The translations under genes were made by a program, and so were the position numbers. Positions 63,141 to 64,000 of a stretch of DNA of 64,000 nucleotides are shown here, in pieces (the first letter of the stretch is position 1; each line of letters opens with the position of its first letter). This DNA comes from Alphaproteobacteria bacterium (GTDB lineage Bacteria; Pseudomonadota; Alphaproteobacteria; Ferrovibrionales; Ferrovibrionaceae). The notes below the pieces were generated by a model. It was given only the letters and a program-made list of their open reading frames with translations. It had not been told where the DNA came from and searched no databases. The DNA lies in assembly GCA_947473805.1 (NCBI GenBank), contig CANJGB010000002.1, positions 89,192 through 153,191 on the forward strand, in the 5' to 3' direction.

Positions 63141-63601
63141 GGCAACTCGCACCCAAGACCGTTGCCGAGAACCGGCGCGCGAAGTTCGATTACTTTATCG
63201 ACGACACGTACGAGGCGGGCATCTCCCTGACCGGGACCGAGGTCAAGAGCCTGCGCGACGGCCGCGCGAATATCGGCGATTCCTATGCTGCCGTGGAAGC
63301 CAACGAAATCTGGCTGATCAATTCCTATATCCCGGAATATCACGGTGGCAACCGCTTCAACCACGAGCCGCGCCGGCACCGCCGGTTGCTGCTGAACCGC
63401 AACGAGATCAACAAGCTGATCGGTGCGCTGAAGCGCGGCGGCGTGACCCTCGTGCCGCTCAGCGTCTATTTCAACGAGCGTGGCCGTGCGAAGGTCGCGC
63501 TCGGCCTCGCGCGCGGCAAGCGGGAGCACGACAAACGCGCGACCGAGAAGGATCGCGAGTGGAAGCGCGAGCAGAGCCGGTTGATGCGGCCAAAGGGCTA
63601 G
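63137..63601 (+). CDS. smpB: SsrA-binding protein SmpB
   Basis: A 154-residue RNA-binding protein that brings tmRNA to stalled ribosomes. Family segments are [52 protein letters not shown] region, [20 protein letters not shown], and the basic C-terminal tail ([19 protein letters not shown]). The start is GTG at 63137 inside the dapA stop. The tmRNA gene itself was not recognised in the window. Confidence 0.96.
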   Translation: MRQLAPKTVAENRRAKFDYFIDDTYEAGISLTGTEVKSLRDGRANIGDSYAAVEANEIWLINSYIPEYHGGNRFNHEPRRHRRLLLNRNEINKLIGALKRGGVTLVPLSVYFNERGRAKVALGLARGKREHDKRATEKDREWKREQSRLMRPKG

Positions 63602-63851
63602 GCGGCCGCACCGGGCCGCAAGGACGTCGCGACAACGACTGCGGCCATTGCCAGCCCGCACACGATGGCCGCACCGGTCGGCAGGTCCAGCAGCATCGAT
63701 CCTGCCAATCCAAGCGCATAACCTGCCGCCCCGGTGAGCCATGCTAGCGGCAATCGTCGGCGCGGCTGCGCGACGGCGGCAAGGGCCGGCACGATCAGCG
63801 ACGCGAAGACCACGAACACGCCGACCAGCTGCACCGACGCCGTGATCGTCA
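63598..63851 (-). pseudogene. Metal ABC permease (ZnuB/TroC-type), C-terminal remnant cut by IS3 element
   Basis: About 84 residues remain of a zinc/manganese-type ABC permease. The visible start TITASVQLVGVFVVFASLIVPALAA matches the late membrane helices of ZnuB-like proteins, and the stop is intact. Upstream sequence ceases at ~63852, where an IS3-type terminal sequence begins, so the N-terminal ~190 residues are missing on this side. The gene is therefore disrupted; whether the rest lies beyond the element outside the window is unknown. Confidence 0.8.
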
Positions 63852-64000
63852 TGATCTGCCCCCTTCAGAGTGGTCCATCGACTATTTTAGTCTGGACCCT
63901 GAAGGAGAAGGAAAATGGGCAAGAGACACGGGCCTGAGGAGATTATCGGCAAGCTGCGCGAGGCTGAGATTATTCTGGCGCAAGGCGGGACGACGGGGGA
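63852..64000. mobile_element. IS3-family insertion element, left end (partial)
   Basis: The junction at ~63852 begins TGATCTGCCCCCTTCAGAGT, resembling the terminal inverted repeat (TGA...CCCC) of many IS3-family elements. A non-coding leader of ~60 bases follows, then a transposase start. The element runs off the right edge, so its length, right end and target duplication cannot be seen. Confidence 0.7.
63915..64000 (+). CDS. IS3-family transposase OrfA (partial, N-terminus)
   Basis: The first 28 residues are visible: MGKRHGPEEIIGKLREAEII and then LAQGGTTG. This is the typical helix-turn-helix start of IS3 OrfA (HxxEEIIxKLREAE). AAGGAGAAGG just upstream of the ATG is a strong ribosome-binding site. 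The gene continues outside the window. Confidence 0.8.
   Translation, partial: MGKRHGPEEIIGKLREAEIILAQGGTTG

Noticed and set aside
63602..63850. tmRNA or other small RNA directly after smpB
   Set aside because: The sequence is the coding strand complement of a metal permease remnant and shows no tmRNA acceptor arm or tag reading frame.

Overview
The window is about 64 kb of GC-rich, gene-dense chromosomal DNA. It most resembles an aerobic, flagellated alphaproteobacterium of the Rhodospirillales type. Supporting this are the GC-biased third codon positions, the lytic transglycosylase, dapA and smpB close together, a flagellar motAB pair, an MCE-type lipid importer, homospermidine synthase, ergothioneine genes, and large numbers of ABC/TRAP uptake and acyl-CoA-type catabolic genes. 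The assignment comes from gene content and recalled family knowledge; no search was run. No tRNA, rRNA or CRISPR array was recognised. Genes are packed into operons with many ATGA, GTGA or TAATG stop/start overlaps.

Layout. 0-2.1 kb: ECF sigma factor with a translationally coupled membrane anti-sigma protein (running off the left edge), and a trypsin/PDZ protein that has lost its catalytic His and Asp. 2.4-9.9 kb (minus strand): acyl-CoA dehydrogenase, malate synthase G, and a second-messenger block made of a GAF/HD-GYP protein, a 155-residue miniature CHASE2 membrane protein and a CHASE2 adenylate cyclase. 10-16.4 kb: cytochrome c, a His-rich unknown, an OsmC protein, an orphan TRAP binding protein, and a Mla/MCE lipid transport operon (STAS-MlaE, MlaF, MlaD, auxiliary lipoprotein). 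16.4-19.7 kb: a tightly coupled thioesterase-gpt-egtB-egtD operon for ergothioneine and purine salvage. 19.7-24 kb: an accessory catabolic cluster (NTF2-like, luciferase-like oxidoreductase, MftD-like FMN enzyme, two DUF2889 paralogues, one with an in-frame TGA). 24-28.4 kb: LysE exporter and a dipeptide-type ABC importer with fused ATPases. 28.4-34.3 kb: LysR regulator divergent from an amidohydrolase, two small exported proteins, an SDR enzyme, a hybrid histidine kinase and an MmcQ/YjbR protein. 34.3-40.1 kb: ManC, an HPt protein with an in-frame TAG, an MBL-fold hydrolase, SixA-like phosphatase, MarR regulator, ferredoxin-NADP reductase and an exported dienelactone hydrolase. 40.2-48.5 kb: a two-gene molybdenum hydroxylase and a branched-chain-amino-acid-type ABC importer with fused LivH-LivM. 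48.5-53 kb: flavin reductase, motAB with a candidate sigma-28 promoter, a frameshifted RDD gene and homospermidine synthase. 53-60.3 kb: a GAF/four-PAS histidine kinase, threonine dehydratase, alpha/beta hydrolase and lytic transglycosylase. 60.3-64 kb: D-aminoacylase-type hydrolase, dapA, smpB, and a metal ABC permease gene cut by an IS3-family element that runs off the right edge.

The most unusual features are the internally deleted CHASE2 gene between HD-GYP and cyclase genes, the MftD-like enzyme without recognisable mycofactocin genes in view, and three otherwise well-preserved genes each broken by a single-base lesion (TGA for Trp, TAG for Gln, one extra G). The lesions could be recent pseudogenes, recoding or assembly errors; only raw reads or relatives can decide.
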